This document shows, piece after piece, positions 31,458 through 40,286 of a stretch of 46,241 nt of DNA. A model generated the notes under the pieces. It was not told the origin of the DNA. It made no database searches and saw nothing but the letters and a program-made list of their open reading frames with translations. The stretch lies in NCBI GenBank assembly GCA_014874175.1, contig JACWAD010000043.1, positions 1 to 46,241 on the forward strand, read 5' to 3'. Each line of letters opens with the position of its first letter. Positions within the stretch are counted from its first letter, which is position 1. The position numbers were made by a program, and so were the translations under genes. Origin of the DNA: Thermoleophilia bacterium (GTDB taxonomy: Bacteria; Actinomycetota; Thermoleophilia; BMS3ABIN01).

Positions 31458-31676
31458 ATGTCTTCGGCAGCGCTTATCCTGAAAATAATTCTCGCCTTTG
31501 TCCGCCGCTACGGCAAGGTTGCGCCCCGTGAAGTCGCCGGAGTTTTTTCTCTGCCGGCAGAAGAGGCGGACGAGTGGGAGAGACTCGAGGCAAAAGGTCA
31601 GCTCAAGAAGCAAAAAGCCGGAAACGGCTGGTTTTATTTGACCCTTACGAATGCACCACGGGAATCGGCAGGATAA
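31458..31676 (+). CDS. Small hypothetical protein, possible winged-helix fold
   Basis: 72-aa ORF with helical N-terminus and LEAKGQLKKQKAGNGWFYLTL wing-like segment. Confidence 0.45.
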   Translation: MSSAALILKIILAFVRRYGKVAPREVAGVFSLPAEEADEWERLEAKGQLKKQKAGNGWFYLTLTNAPRESAG

Positions 31677-31992
31677 GAACAAGGATTGCAATCAGGGCGG
31701 CAAAGGAAAATGAGGCCACGCCGGCCGCCCAGCGCCGGTTGCGCCGGCGGTTATCCGGGAAAAATCTGTTCAGCGCTTTCAGGTGGGCAAAAGACTGCAG
31801 TGCGAGAAACACGACCGGCGCCGCCCAGAAGGCAACCCAGAACAGGGACGATGAGGCCGGCAAGAGATGGCGCGCCATCAGGCTTGCGAGCGGCGAAAAC
31901 ATGTAACCTTCTCCCAAAATCACCAGGGCGAGCCCCCAGGCAAGATTAAAGAGAATCCGGTTCTGCTTGTCGATTTTTAGGTCATTAACCAA
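31645..31992 (-). CDS. Hypothetical integral membrane protein
   Basis: Three hydrophobic segments (ILFNLAWGLALVILGEGYMF; LFWVAFWAAPVVFLALQ; VASFSFAALIAILVLILPIPVV); TTG start at 31992 inferred. Confidence 0.5.
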   Translation of the reverse strand: MVNDLKIDKQNRILFNLAWGLALVILGEGYMFSPLASLMARHLLPASSSLFWVAFWAAPVVFLALQSFAHLKALNRFFPDNRRRNRRWAAGVASFSFAALIAILVLILPIPVVHS

Positions 31993-31997
31993 GTTTC

Positions 31998-32066
31998 CAG
32001 TTCCCGGCTTCAAGCTGCCGGGTTGCGCTTTTCGCTCCGAAATCGGTGTGATTTTTGGTTTATCCA
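31998..32066. repeat. ~70-bp dispersed intergenic repeat, copy 1
   Basis: cagttcccggcttcaagctgccgggttgcgcttttcgctccgaaatcggtgtgatttttggtttatcca; near-identical to 33516-33585. Confidence 0.95.
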
Positions 32067-32148
32067 GCATCCTGAATCCAGAATCCGGCATCTGTTTTAC
32101 ATGGTTTTTGGTTCATTCAATGTCCAATATTCAAAGTCCAATATCCGG
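32061..32148. repeat. Heptamer arrays downstream of recR
   Basis: TATCCAG|CATCCTG|AATCCAG|AATCCGG|CATCTGT and CATTCAA|TGTCCAA|TATTCAA|AGTCCAA|TATCCGG. Confidence 0.85.
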
Positions 32149-32150
32149 GT

Positions 32151-32744
32151 TTAGATTTCCCGCCGCCCCAGCATCGCCCGGCTGACCGTCGCCTCGTCGG
32201 CATACTCAAGGTCGGCCCCGACTGGCAGGCCGCTGGCCAGCCGCGTCACTCTCACCTTGCCGCGCAGCTCCTCGGCAATGAACATCGCCGTGGATTCCCC
32301 CGAAGTGTTTGGGTTGGTGGCCAGAATGACCTCTGCAACCTCGCCTTTTCCCACACGGTCCACCAGCTCCCTGATGTGCAGGTGCTCGGGATCGACCCCG
32401 TCGAGGGGAGACAGCGCACCGCCAAGCACATGATAGAGTCCCCGGTAATCGCCGCCTTTTTCAATCGGAATAATGTCGCTGGGCTCCTCAACAACACAGA
32501 TGAGCGAGGCGTCACGGCGCGGATCGCGGCAATAAATGCAAAGGTCATCCTCGCTGAAATTAAAACACCGGCGGCAGAAGTGGATCTTCTCCTTGACGTC
32601 AACAATTGCCTGCGACAGAAACCCCGCTTCTTCCGGGGGCTGGCCCAAAATGAAAAAAGCGATCCGCTGCGCCGAGCGGCGGCCAATGCCGGGCAGCTTT
32701 GCCAGCTCGGTTATCAGTTGTTCAACAGAATCGGGGAAAGCCAT
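32151..32744 (-). CDS. recR: Recombination mediator RecR
   Basis: LITELAKLPGIGRRSAQRIAFFIL, CRRCFNFSEDDLCIYC zinc motif, Toprim VVEEPSDIIPIEKGGDYRGLYHVLGG. Confidence 0.98.
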   Translation of the reverse strand: MAFPDSVEQLITELAKLPGIGRRSAQRIAFFILGQPPEEAGFLSQAIVDVKEKIHFCRRCFNFSEDDLCIYCRDPRRDASLICVVEEPSDIIPIEKGGDYRGLYHVLGGALSPLDGVDPEHLHIRELVDRVGKGEVAEVILATNPNTSGESTAMFIAEELRGKVRVTRLASGLPVGADLEYADEATVSRAMLGRREI

Positions 32745-33164
32745 GGTTCAAAGTTCAATGTTCATCCAATTCATTCAGGAATGAGCTCGGGGTTTGTATG
32801 GGTTTGCCTATGTCCTGCTATGTCCTGCCTATGTCCGGCCGACTCCGCAGCGTCGGACGGCGGTCAGTGACTGGAAAAACTTTTCTTGGCTCCGCAACCC
32901 GGCCCTTAAGAGCCTCAGACATGCTCGCCGGGAGAAAGTTCTTAGGGCCATCGCTGCCGTCCTCCTTGCTCCGCTTCGGCCTCCCTACGGCCAGATCTCG
33001 GCAAGCCCCTCGCATTTTTTCCTGACTATCATGAGTGAATAGGTGATCAGTAAATTTAAAGTTCAAAGTTCAAAAAAATAGCAAAAATATTCACTGCCAT
33101 CCTCCACTGCACCCACGCTCCTCCAAGTTCTTCTTTGAACTTTGAACCCGGAGCTCGAGACAAT

Positions 33165-33479
33165 TTACATGCCGGGAATATTCAGGCCGCCCGTAAGCCC
33201 GCCCAGCTTGCGGGAAGCCAGCTCCTGCGCCGCCCTGAGCGCTTCGTTGGTTGCAGCCAGCACCATGTCCTCCAGCATTTCTGTATCTTCCGGGTCAACC
33301 GCCTGGGGATCGATCTTGATTGAAACAATTTTTAAATCGCCCGTCGCCCTGACGCTGACCATGCCGCCGCCGGCGCTGGCCTCAACCTCTTCATGGGCCA
33401 GTTCCTCCTGCGCCTTGGCCATCTGCTTCTGCATCTGCTGCATCTGCTTCATCATCTTGCCCATGTTCATGTTCTGCAT
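33165..33479 (-). CDS. YbaB/EbfC family nucleoid-associated protein
   Basis: MQNMNMGKMMKQMQQMQKQMAKAQEELAHEEVEASAGGGMVSVRATGDLKIVSIKIDPQAVDPEDTEMLEDMVLAATNEA. Confidence 0.96.
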   Translation of the reverse strand: MQNMNMGKMMKQMQQMQKQMAKAQEELAHEEVEASAGGGMVSVRATGDLKIVSIKIDPQAVDPEDTEMLEDMVLAATNEALRAAQELASRKLGGLTGGLNIPGM

Positions 33480-33515
33480 CTTAGCTCCTCCCAACCCGCA
33501 AATGAGGCATCAACA

Positions 33516-33585
33516 CAGTTCCCGGCTTCAAGCTGCCGGGTTGCGCTTTTCGCTCCGAAATCGGTGTGGTTTTTTGGTTTATCCA
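33516..33585. repeat. ~70-bp dispersed intergenic repeat, copy 2
   Basis: cagttcccggcttcaagctgccgggttgcgcttttcgctccgaaatcggtgtggttttttggtttatcca. Confidence 0.95.
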
Positions 33586-33614
33586 AAGTCCAATATCCAA
33601 AGTCCAGCATCCGC
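33580..33614. repeat. Heptamer array, 5 units
   Basis: TATCCAA|AGTCCAA|TATCCAA|AGTCCAG|CATCCGC. Confidence 0.88.
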
Positions 33615-33616
33615 TT

Positions 33617-35242
33617 TTAGATTTCTTCCGCTCCCAGCTCTTCCTTGATCATGGTTATGACTTCCTCAGAGCTAGGCGGTTTTGACTTTTTCACTGGTGC
33701 CAGCCCTTCGCTGATGGTGCAGATCAGCCTGATGTCGGAACCGGTCACCTCTTTCAGCGCCTCAGTGACAATGGCCGCGTAAGCCGGTTTTTCCACCTGC
33801 CCTTTATGAAACTCGGCGTCCGCCGGGAAACCGATGGTAAGCACATTGCCGTCTAAATCGACGGGCCTGGATTCCTGCAGTAATGAATATACCGGGATCT
33901 TTTTTTTCTTCACCTGGGAAAGAATAACTCCCCAGGCGCGGGAAATTTTATCAATGGTAAGCTCCGGTTTAACCTGTCCGGCCGCCGCCCGTGCCGGTTC
34001 TGACGCAGAGGCTGTGCTGGCGCCGCGGACATCTTCTGCCTGCGCCGGCGCATCGCGAACGACCCCGGCGCTGTCCGGCCTGCCGGCCTGCCCCAGGCTG
34101 CCTTCCTCCAGCCGCTCCAGCCGGAACAGCAACGATCTCGCGGACAGGTCAACTTCCGGGCGGGTGATGGCAATAAAGGCCAGCTCCAGCTGCAGGCGCG
34201 GGTCGCTGCCCAGCCTGATTTCACCCTGAGCCTTCAGGATCAGTTCAATGAAGCGCATCACCTGGGCGGGCGCCAGCAGCCGTGACTGGCCCCTAAGGCG
34301 GACGATTTCCTCAGCCGGCACTGCTTCCAGCACGGCGCCGGCATCATCCAGTTGCTGCAGCAGAAAAATGTGACGCAGGTGGCCGATGAGCTCTCCGGCA
34401 AACTGCCCCAGATCCCGGCCCTGTCCGGCCAGGCGGTCGATAAACAGGAGGGCGCCGCGCACGTCTGATTCGGCAACTATGTCAACTGCCTCAAGCAGGA
34501 GATCCGAGGGAGTGGCGCCCAGAAGCGAGAGCACATCGGCCACGGAGATCTTGCCTTCACAGTAACTCGCCAGCTGGTCCAGAGTGCCGATGGCGTCCCG
34601 GAAGGCGCCGGCCGAGTTGCGGGCGATTGCAGCCAGGCCGGCTTCGTCAATGGCGATGCCCTCGGTGGCGGCGATATGCTGAAGCACTTTAAGCACCATG
34701 TCCGCGGTGGGGCGCCGAAACTCAAATTTTTGACAACGCGACTTGATCGTGGGTATAACCTTGTGAGCCTCGGTGGTGCAAAGCACAAAAATCACATGCG
34801 CCGGCGGCTCCTCCAGCACCTTCAGGAAAGCGTTGGAGGCCTCCTTGGTGAGCATGTGCGCCTCATCAAGAATATAGACCTTGGCGCGTCCGCCCACCGG
34901 TGAGAAAGCCACCTTGTCGCGGATGTCACGAATGTCGTCGATGCCGCGGTTGCTGGCGGCGTCCATCTCGATGACGTCCAGCGACGTGCCGGCGCTGATG
35001 CCGGTACAGCTCTCGCACTGGCCGCAGGGATGCGCCGCCGGCCCCTGGGCGCAGTTGAGCGCCTTGGCCAGCAGCTTGGCTGTGGAAGTCTTTCCGGTCC
35101 CGCGGGAGCCGGCAAAAAGGTAGGCATGGCTCACCTTGCCGGCGGCGATGGCGTTCTCAAGCGTCCGCGTAACATGCTCTTGGCCAACGACCTCCTCAAA
35201 CGTGGCGGGGCGGTACTTGCGATATAAAGACAGATGTGACAT
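33617..35242 (-). CDS. dnaX: DNA polymerase III subunit gamma/tau
   Basis: YRKYRPATFEEVVGQEHVTRTLENAI, AYLFAGSRGTGKTSTAKLLAKALNC, VYILDEAHMLTKEASNAFLKVLEEPPAHVIFVLCTTE. Confidence 0.98.
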   Translation of the reverse strand: MSHLSLYRKYRPATFEEVVGQEHVTRTLENAIAAGKVSHAYLFAGSRGTGKTSTAKLLAKALNCAQGPAAHPCGQCESCTGISAGTSLDVIEMDAASNRGIDDIRDIRDKVAFSPVGGRAKVYILDEAHMLTKEASNAFLKVLEEPPAHVIFVLCTTEAHKVIPTIKSRCQKFEFRRPTADMVLKVLQHIAATEGIAIDEAGLAAIARNSAGAFRDAIGTLDQLASYCEGKISVADVLSLLGATPSDLLLEAVDIVAESDVRGALLFIDRLAGQGRDLGQFAGELIGHLRHIFLLQQLDDAGAVLEAVPAEEIVRLRGQSRLLAPAQVMRFIELILKAQGEIRLGSDPRLQLELAFIAITRPEVDLSARSLLFRLERLEEGSLGQAGRPDSAGVVRDAPAQAEDVRGASTASASEPARAAAGQVKPELTIDKISRAWGVILSQVKKKKIPVYSLLQESRPVDLDGNVLTIGFPADAEFHKGQVEKPAYAAIVTEALKEVTGSDIRLICTISEGLAPVKKSKPPSSEEVITMIKEELGAEEI

Positions 35243-35301
35243 TAGCCGGAATATTAGAGATCTCGATACTGGACAAAGACATGGGTGCTGGTGGCTTTAT
35301 C

Positions 35302-35329
35302 CATCCAATGTCCACCATCCACCATCCGC
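35302..35329. repeat. Heptamer array, 4 units
   Basis: CATCCAA|TGTCCAC|CATCCAC|CATCCGC. Confidence 0.7.
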
Positions 35330-35334
35330 TTTTT

Positions 35335-35604
35335 GACCGTGCACCCACCGTTGAAACAAGGCTTCCGGGCGTGCACCAGGCAGACGGCTCCGGCCAGGCA
35401 ACCCTGCGGCACATGAAAGAGATCGCTTACCGCTGCTTCCTTCCGGACCTGACGGGGTTCACGACGTTCCATTGCGCAGGACCTGACCTTCAGCACCGCC
35501 GGCAAGGCCACTGGCCCCGCAGGCCTGCCCCGAAGGTGGGAGTTCAGCCCCGCTGTAGCGGATTGCGGGTACAGGGCACCGCTGGCTCCCCGCCTAGCAC
35601 GGTC
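35335..35604 (-). ncRNA. ffs: Signal recognition particle RNA, large bacterial type (~270 nt)
   Basis: Conserved helix 8 core GTCAGGTCCGGAAGGAAGCAGC on the minus strand; exactly complementary ends GACCGTGC ... GCACGGTC; located just upstream of dnaX. Confidence 0.92.
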
Positions 35605-35669
35605 ACTAGTATCTTAGATAGAAACCGGCGGCAACGCAATTCAACGCAATCATGAATGCACCAAGAACA

Positions 35670-35696
35670 GGGGGCGGCGCCTGCGGCGCCGCCCCC
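35670..35696. other. Perfect 12-bp GC hairpin
   Basis: GGGGGCGGCGCC-TGC-GGCGCCGCCCCC; no T-run on either side. Confidence 0.7.
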
Positions 35697-35821
35697 TAAA
35701 ACCAGTTCTGCCGATCACCGGGGCATCTATCGGAACCTGTTTGTATGTCTTTAACAGCTCCTGGAGGATATCTCCCGTCAGGGCAGAATCTGCAAACAAA
35801 ACCACAAGGGGAGGTAACAGC

Positions 35822-36148
35822 ATGGCTGGCAACAAGGCGTTGCAGGAGAAGTTTACGTTTGCCACCGTTATTATCGGGATCGCATTCCTGCTGATTGTTT
35901 TCCTCGTCTCGGCGCTGCTTTTTCGGAATTCAGACAAGGCGGCGGAAAACATCGTCGCCGTGCTGGGTGCAGTGACGGGCGTGCTGGGAACGATGATCGG
36001 CTACGTGGCCGGCCAGTCGGGCAAGGAGAAGGCGGAGAGGCGGGCGGCGGCGGCCGAGCAGCGGCTGACGGCGGTGGCCGAGAAAGGCGATAGCAATATT
36101 ATTGCCGAGGCCAAGGCTGAGCACCCGCACCTGTTCAAGGACTGGTAG
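35822..36148 (+). CDS. Small hypothetical protein with two TM segments and a charged C-terminal tail
   Basis: FTFATVIIGIAFLLIVFLVSALLF and IVAVLGAVTGVLGTMIGYVAGQSG then an Ala/Glu/Arg-rich helix; GGGGAGG RBS upstream. Confidence 0.65.
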   Translation: MAGNKALQEKFTFATVIIGIAFLLIVFLVSALLFRNSDKAAENIVAVLGAVTGVLGTMIGYVAGQSGKEKAERRAAAAEQRLTAVAEKGDSNIIAEAKAEHPHLFKDW

Positions 36149-36163
36149 CGGCTCGCTCAGCTC

Positions 36164-36943
36164 TTATTGTTTCGCCACCGTATTCAAATAGGTAATGATA
36201 TTCGCCTTGTCCTCGGCGCTGATTCCGGAGCCGGTAAAACCAGCCATCTGGTTTACGATGGCGCTCCACTCCTGGCCCGTATGCTGACCGGGTGGATAAA
36301 GCGCATGGCACTGCGAGCACTTGACCTGCCAGGTTTCCTGAGCCGCGTCGGGCGACGGCGTCTGCGGCATCTTTGCCGGCGGAGGAATCGGCACGGACGG
36401 GCTTTGCTTGGGTGGCCCGCCGGTGTGGCATTTGTTGCAACTGGTCTGGCTGGAATGGCACTGGAAGCAGTAAGCCATCCGCGGCCGGTTGGTGGGGTTG
36501 ATGTTGAGATCATGGGCAATATTGCGGTGGCAATCGGTGCACTTGGCCCCCAGCGCCAGATGTTTGGCGTGGGAGATGTTGATGTTTAGAACGTTGTGCT
36601 TAAAGCCGGCAGTGTCGTTCTTGCCGGTCATGTTCTGATGGCAGCGGACGCAATTGCCGTTCACGCGGTCGGGCTTGGCCGAGTAGCCGCCGCGGTAGCC
36701 ATCGGTAATGAAGCTGCCGCCGCCGGCCGCGTGACATTCAATACAGCCGACAGTGCCGTAACCGGGATGTACTTTCGAGGGCTGGCTGATATCGGCTGTC
36801 TCGCCGGTTCCGTGGCATGTCAGGCAAAAAGTAGGGCTTGTGGTTGTAAAATGAGCCAGCCCCAAAAGCGGCGACACCGCCGCCAGAATTACCACTACGA
36901 CGATCAGCCCCCACACCGGCTTGGAAAACTTTGGTTTTTTCAT
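36164..36943 (-). CDS. Membrane-anchored heptaheme cytochrome c
   Basis: N-terminal TM anchor then 7 CxxCH motifs: CLTCH, CIECH, CVRCH, CTDCH, CFQCH, CNKCH, CSQCH; last heme in a class-I-like tail (TGQEWSAIVNQMAGFTGSGISAEDKANIITYLNTVAK). Confidence 0.93.
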   Translation of the reverse strand: MKKPKFSKPVWGLIVVVVILAAVSPLLGLAHFTTTSPTFCLTCHGTGETADISQPSKVHPGYGTVGCIECHAAGGGSFITDGYRGGYSAKPDRVNGNCVRCHQNMTGKNDTAGFKHNVLNINISHAKHLALGAKCTDCHRNIAHDLNINPTNRPRMAYCFQCHSSQTSCNKCHTGGPPKQSPSVPIPPPAKMPQTPSPDAAQETWQVKCSQCHALYPPGQHTGQEWSAIVNQMAGFTGSGISAEDKANIITYLNTVAKQ

Positions 36944-36955
36944 CGTTCGCCCAGC

Positions 36956-39310
36956 CTATTCCTTGATTTTGCCAACGGTGACGATGATATCGTCCCAGGC
37001 CTGCCCGCCGCCGACCGGATCCGTCATCACCGGGACAATGGACTTGGGATTTGTGCCGATACCGCCCTTTTCCTTCCACCAGATGAGCTCCGTATTGGGG
37101 TTTTTCAGCTCCCTGGGCACCTCGTCATCGTTAATCTTCTCGCCCTGGGCGATGCGGCCGTATCCGCTGTGGCCAACGCCATTGGCCATCGCCACCACGC
37201 GCGGATGAATGCCCTCGGTCAGGAAGGCGGTCGACTCAAGAGCTCTTATTCGCGGATTGAGCTGGCTATCATCCACCGGCGTGATTCCCTGGCCGGTGCG
37301 GGCAGTCCGCACCACCCTGACCTTGTCGCCGTCCTTGATGCCGAGCTGCTTGGCCGTGACCGGATTGATCCAAACCGGGTTGTCATGAAGGATCTCGTCC
37401 AGCCACATGCAATTGGCAGTCTTGTCGGTCTGAACTGCGGTATCAAAAATGGTTAGCACCAGCTCGTCTTTTGACAGCAAGGAAAATGCCGGGACAGCTT
37501 CATATACCGGCAGCGGCGAGAACCCTTTATCCTTGAGCCGGGACGAAAAAACCTCGATCTTGCCGGAAGGAGTGTTGAAGCCGCCGTTATTAAAGGAGCC
37601 ATAGTCGGGCTTGCTTCTGGGGTTAAACCAGACGCCGTGCTGTTTCAGGTAATCGATGCCGCCTGCCGCGGCCAGGCCGCTAACATTCTGGATGCGGCCC
37701 TTCAGGTAATCTTCCACCGATCTGAAGCCAAAATACTGCTCCATACCGCCTTTCACCGAGTTTGCCAGCGCCGTGGCAATTTCAAAGAAGGATTTGGAGT
37801 CGCTCAGCGGCGGCACCACCGGCTGCCGCAGGGCAATAAACGGAACCTGTTCCAGGGAAGGCCTGACTTCAATGTCCCAGCCTTCCAGGTACGTCGTTTC
37901 CGGCAGTACGATGTCGGCCAGGGCGGCGGTCTCGGTCATGAATGGGGTAACGGCAAGGTGAATCGGCACTATCGTATCATCCTTGAGCAGATCGGCCAGG
38001 CTGCCGCCGTCTGGATTTGAGTAGACCGGATTGTAGGAATGCGTTATCAGAAGGCCCACCTGGTAATTGCGGTCACGGATAAGCTGCCAGGAGCGGTCTA
38101 TAGACTGCTGGCTGGCAAGCGGCAGGTCGGCAGGATTGCTGAGGGGAGTAGGCGCCGGCGCCGGAGGGGCCGGGTCGGCGTCGGGCAGATTATACTCGCG
38201 GGGCAGACAGAGCCCGCCGCGGTTGTCTATGTTACCGGTAATGATATTAAGCAGCATCACGGCGCGCTCGTTCTGGGTGCCATTAACCATGCCGTCAGAC
38301 AGGGTTGTGGCAGGGCTGGTGGAGGCAAATTCAGTCGCCACGCGCCTGATAACCGCAGCGCTAACACCTGACGCCGACGCCGCCTTCTCGGGCGTAAACT
38401 GGGCCAGGTGAGACGCAAGGTCCGCGGAGCTGATGTTGGTCCACTGATCGATGAAGGCGGCGTTGTGCAAACCTTCCTGCATGATCACGTTTGCCATCGC
38501 CAGCGCCACAATTGCGTAAGTCCCGGGGTTGATGTAATAAACCTCATTGGCGCGCGTCGATGTATTGGTAAGGCGCACGTCGAACACCACCATTTTCGCC
38601 TGGTTTACCTGAACGCCATCAATTAGCCGGCGGGCAAACCCCACAAACTGGGGATGGCTTTCAAGCGGGTTGGCGCCAAAAGCAAGGATGTACTTGGTGT
38701 TGGCAATGTCGGGCATGTCCCCGGCCGCCCCCCAGGTCAGCTGGGTGGCCACTTGTTTATTGGCCCCAAAAATACTTGCCGCCCCCAGCGCGTTTGCCGA
38801 GCCAAATGCGTAGGCCAGGCGCCTCCCCAGCACATCATGCTCCAGATCCTCGGTCATATAAACGAGTTGACCCGGTTTGGATTTAAGCGGCTGCATTGCC
38901 TTGGCCACCTCATCATAGGCCTGCTCCCATTTAATCTTGGCCCAGCGGTTCTGGCCGCGGGCGCCGACCCGCTTGAGCGGCGTCAGGATGCGGTCGGGAT
39001 CGTAGAGCGCGTTGATGCCGGCCTGGCCGCGGGCGCAAAGCGCGCTGCCGTTGCTGATGTGTTTGGGGTTGCCGCCGATCTTGACCAGCTTGCTCTCTTC
39101 AACATAGCCGATAATGCCGCAACCCGCCGGGCACTGCGTGCAGGTGCTGGGCAGGAAAGAGCGGGGGAGGCCGGAGACCCGGTTGACAGACCGCCCGCCA
39201 TCCATCATCTCCATCGCCTGGGCAAGGGGGTGCAGCTGGCTCTCGATCGCCAGCAGCGCCGTTCCCGCTGCTCCCAGCTTGAGAAAATTCCTGCGGCTGA
39301 TGCTTCGCAT
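36956..39310 (-). CDS. Molybdopterin oxidoreductase-family (CISM) catalytic-type subunit with Tat signal
   Basis: SISRRNFLKLG Tat motif, CTQCPAGCGIIGYV...CARGQAGINALYDPDRILTPLKRVG, YILAFGANPLES, C-terminal dinucleotide-binding domain (NPVWINPVTAKQLGIKDGDKVRVV). Confidence 0.93.
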   Translation of the reverse strand: MRSISRRNFLKLGAAGTALLAIESQLHPLAQAMEMMDGGRSVNRVSGLPRSFLPSTCTQCPAGCGIIGYVEESKLVKIGGNPKHISNGSALCARGQAGINALYDPDRILTPLKRVGARGQNRWAKIKWEQAYDEVAKAMQPLKSKPGQLVYMTEDLEHDVLGRRLAYAFGSANALGAASIFGANKQVATQLTWGAAGDMPDIANTKYILAFGANPLESHPQFVGFARRLIDGVQVNQAKMVVFDVRLTNTSTRANEVYYINPGTYAIVALAMANVIMQEGLHNAAFIDQWTNISSADLASHLAQFTPEKAASASGVSAAVIRRVATEFASTSPATTLSDGMVNGTQNERAVMLLNIITGNIDNRGGLCLPREYNLPDADPAPPAPAPTPLSNPADLPLASQQSIDRSWQLIRDRNYQVGLLITHSYNPVYSNPDGGSLADLLKDDTIVPIHLAVTPFMTETAALADIVLPETTYLEGWDIEVRPSLEQVPFIALRQPVVPPLSDSKSFFEIATALANSVKGGMEQYFGFRSVEDYLKGRIQNVSGLAAAGGIDYLKQHGVWFNPRSKPDYGSFNNGGFNTPSGKIEVFSSRLKDKGFSPLPVYEAVPAFSLLSKDELVLTIFDTAVQTDKTANCMWLDEILHDNPVWINPVTAKQLGIKDGDKVRVVRTARTGQGITPVDDSQLNPRIRALESTAFLTEGIHPRVVAMANGVGHSGYGRIAQGEKINDDEVPRELKNPNTELIWWKEKGGIGTNPKSIVPVMTDPVGGGQAWDDIIVTVGKIKE

Positions 39311-39322
39311 GCGTAGCTCCCC

Positions 39323-40243
39323 TTAACTGAGCGGGATCGTCTGCCCGCCGATGACCATCACAAAGCGCATTGCGTATACACCGATATTGACCAGGATCGA
39401 AGCAACCACTATCGCTGTTAAATTCTTTCGCGTCGGCCCCAGGACCAGCACCATCGGCACAATGGAGCCGAGGAAAATCTCCACTCCCAGGAAGATGGGG
39501 GCAAAGTTGCCGGTCAGGATGAGCATGCCGGCCTGATAGGCGTCCGAATGCGCGGTAAGCAAAACCAGAATGTCCGACACAATCAGGAACAGGTCCAGCA
39601 TGATTGTGTAGGCCATAAACTGCGCCAGCTGAATGATCAGCTTCCTGTCCTTTGCCCGCTGCTCTTCCGTGGCGCTTTTGTCAAACCATTTCCAGCGGAC
39701 GGCGGCAACCACGACAACCAGGCCAATTCCGGACACCATAGCCGACACGAGAAAGATTGTGGGCATGGCGGCCGTGTTCCAGAGCGCCCGCGCCTTGGCC
39801 AGCGCCAGGATGAACCCGGTATAGCCGTGGACCGATATCGCCAGGGGAACGCCGAGAATGCCCAGGATCTTCGCCGGCGTCTGGTGGTTGGTGAAGACCA
39901 TGACTGCGTACACGATGCCCATGATCGGATAGGCCGTCAGCAGGAAAGAGCCGTAGGTAATTGGTGAAGTCCAGTTATAAAAAAGGAACAGGTGCCAGAA
40001 ACGCAACGGTTGCCCCAGGTCGGCGATCAGGTTCAGGGGAGCGATCATCAGGAGGATTGGCGCCAGCACGGCTGTTATCCTGCCAATTGGCTTGAACTCC
40101 TTTCGCCCCAGCAGCGTCGCCACTACCGATATGACAAAGGATCCGGCGCTCAGTCCGGTGAAGAAAAAGTACTGGGCAATGTACATCACCAGCGGCAGCT
40201 GGTGCTGAACCGAGTAGACTACATTTACGTCTGTGTTGTCCAT
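39323..40243 (-). CDS. NrfD/PsrC-family membrane subunit
   Basis: MYIAQYFFFTGLSAGSFVISVVATLLG, LNLIADLGQPLRFWHLFLFYNWTSPITYGSFLL, multiple TM helices; start at MDNTDVN inferred. Confidence 0.92.
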   Translation of the reverse strand: MDNTDVNVVYSVQHQLPLVMYIAQYFFFTGLSAGSFVISVVATLLGRKEFKPIGRITAVLAPILLMIAPLNLIADLGQPLRFWHLFLFYNWTSPITYGSFLLTAYPIMGIVYAVMVFTNHQTPAKILGILGVPLAISVHGYTGFILALAKARALWNTAAMPTIFLVSAMVSGIGLVVVVAAVRWKWFDKSATEEQRAKDRKLIIQLAQFMAYTIMLDLFLIVSDILVLLTAHSDAYQAGMLILTGNFAPIFLGVEIFLGSIVPMVLVLGPTRKNLTAIVVASILVNIGVYAMRFVMVIGGQTIPLS

Positions 40244-40286
40244 ATTGGAACCTGGCCCTTCTTTCTTGACCTTTTGCAGCCCGCAG

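Noticed and set aside
35236-35655. ORFs 35236-35655 and 35254-35511
   Set aside because: Overlap the SRP RNA; no protein signature.
35670-35696. Rho-independent terminator
   Set aside because: Perfect stem but no T-run on either strand; kept only as a hairpin.
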